From: an uncultured Planctomycetia bacterium
GTDB lineage: Bacteria; Planctomycetota; UBA1135; GCA-002686595
Reading direction: 5' to 3'
Length of the DNA stretch: 5,685 bases
Assembly (NCBI GenBank): GCA_937952135.1
Contig: CALFYL010000097.1
Span: 1 to 5,685 of the forward strand
Shown: in pieces, positions 5,492-5,685 of the stretch
Layout of the letters: each line of letters opens with the position of its first letter
How positions within the stretch are numbered: position 1 is the first letter of the stretch
Notes under the pieces: generated by a model
Seen by the model: only the letters and a program-made list of their open reading frames with translations
Database searches by the model: none
Told to the model about the DNA's origin: nothing
Program-made: the position numbers and the translations under genes

Positions 5492-5642
5492 GGTGCATGT
5501 TGCGCCAACTGTGGTTGGCCGCCCCTGCTCACATCCACGCTCTCGAAGGGGGCGGTGTGGTCGGGGACCAGTAGCCGGGCGGCGGGACGAGTGGAAAAGG
5601 CAAGCTTCACTCGGCCCACGCTACCCGCGCTCGCTCTGCTCA
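5492..5642 (+). repeat. Structured dispersed repeat, copy C
   Basis: This is a partner of copy B, aligning from its first base to about 5642. It opens with GGTGCA-TGT-TGCGCC (5492-5506; five Watson-Crick pairs and one G-T wobble), overlapped by two bases by CCAAC-TGTG-GTTGG (5505-5518). Further in, a larger stem forms from GTAGC, GGGC and CGAGTG (5571-5593) pairing with CACTCG, GCCC and GCTAC (5608-5624). That is 15 pairs with bulges and a 14-base loop. This inner stem is not evidently kept in copy B. The 43 bases after it to the window end hold nothing I can assign. The left edge is 21 bases upstream of the ATG at 5470 on the minus strand. Confidence 0.7.
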
Positions 5643-5685
5643 GCGACCCGCCGGCACCGTTTAGCGTGAAGCCGGACGTGACCGG

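Noticed and set aside
5492..5685. Repeat copies as integron attC sites
   Set aside because: I looked for RYYYAAC and GTTRRRY core sites on both strands of copies B and C. Near matches exist (GCCAAC, GTTGGCG, GTTTAGC), but none fits the consensus at both ends, and copy B has lost one of them.
1..5685. CRISPR array, tRNA or rRNA genes
   Set aside because: No evenly spaced identical repeats outside the protein-coding 45-bp units, and no tRNA or rRNA signature seen by eye.

Overview
The window is high-GC bacterial DNA (about 65% overall by eye). The genes are single, mostly unrelated and on both strands, and the region is littered with integrase remnants and a dispersed structured repeat. This is an accessory, rearranged region rather than a housekeeping operon. 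The lineage cannot be fixed from sequence alone. Secreted proteins with YadA-head-like repeats after a short 'GYNE-GN' segment, promoters with a TAGAAT-type -10, and a small Ala/Lys/Pro-rich winged-helix DNA-binding protein fit Planctomycetota or Myxococcota-like bacteria. I lean towards Planctomycetota, as inference only.

Layout, left to right. Positions 1-341 (minus) hold part of a tyrosine recombinase that runs off the left edge and is frameshifted at a run of five G's. 399-1463 (plus) encodes a secreted protein with repeated W-x-W...G-x-P motifs, probably a beta-propeller of the lectin type. 1464-1804 has no convincing gene. It holds a diverged copy of a structured repeat (copy A, from 1552) and a good sigma70-type promoter. 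1805-2503 (plus) encodes a short secreted protein with six 15-residue YadA-head-like repeats. 2524-2697 (minus) is the catalytic-tyrosine end of a second tyrosine recombinase, cut off exactly where repeat copy B (2698-2846) begins. 2853-3310 (minus) is a winged-helix DNA-binding protein gene broken by a two-base insertion just before its wing. 3490-4668 (plus) encodes an exported transglutaminase-like protein. 4669-5008 is a gene-poor stretch with inverted repeats. 5009-5470 (minus) is an unrecognised 153-residue gene with clearly lower GC. It starts about 20 bases from repeat copy C (5492-5642).

The genes do not form an obvious pathway. The common thread is structural. Three copies of one repeat lie in the same orientation, each starting with a small hairpin whose stem varies in a base-pair-preserving way (GGTGCA/TGCACC, GGCGCA/TGCGTC, GGTGCA/TGCGCC). 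Copy B truncates a recombinase gene to the base, and copy C lies directly upstream of a gene of foreign composition. This could be a family of structured mobile or recombination sites that collects single-gene cargo, but it does not match the standard integron attC consensus. That interpretation is a hypothesis; the repeats, the hairpins, the two frameshifts and the truncation are visible in the sequence.
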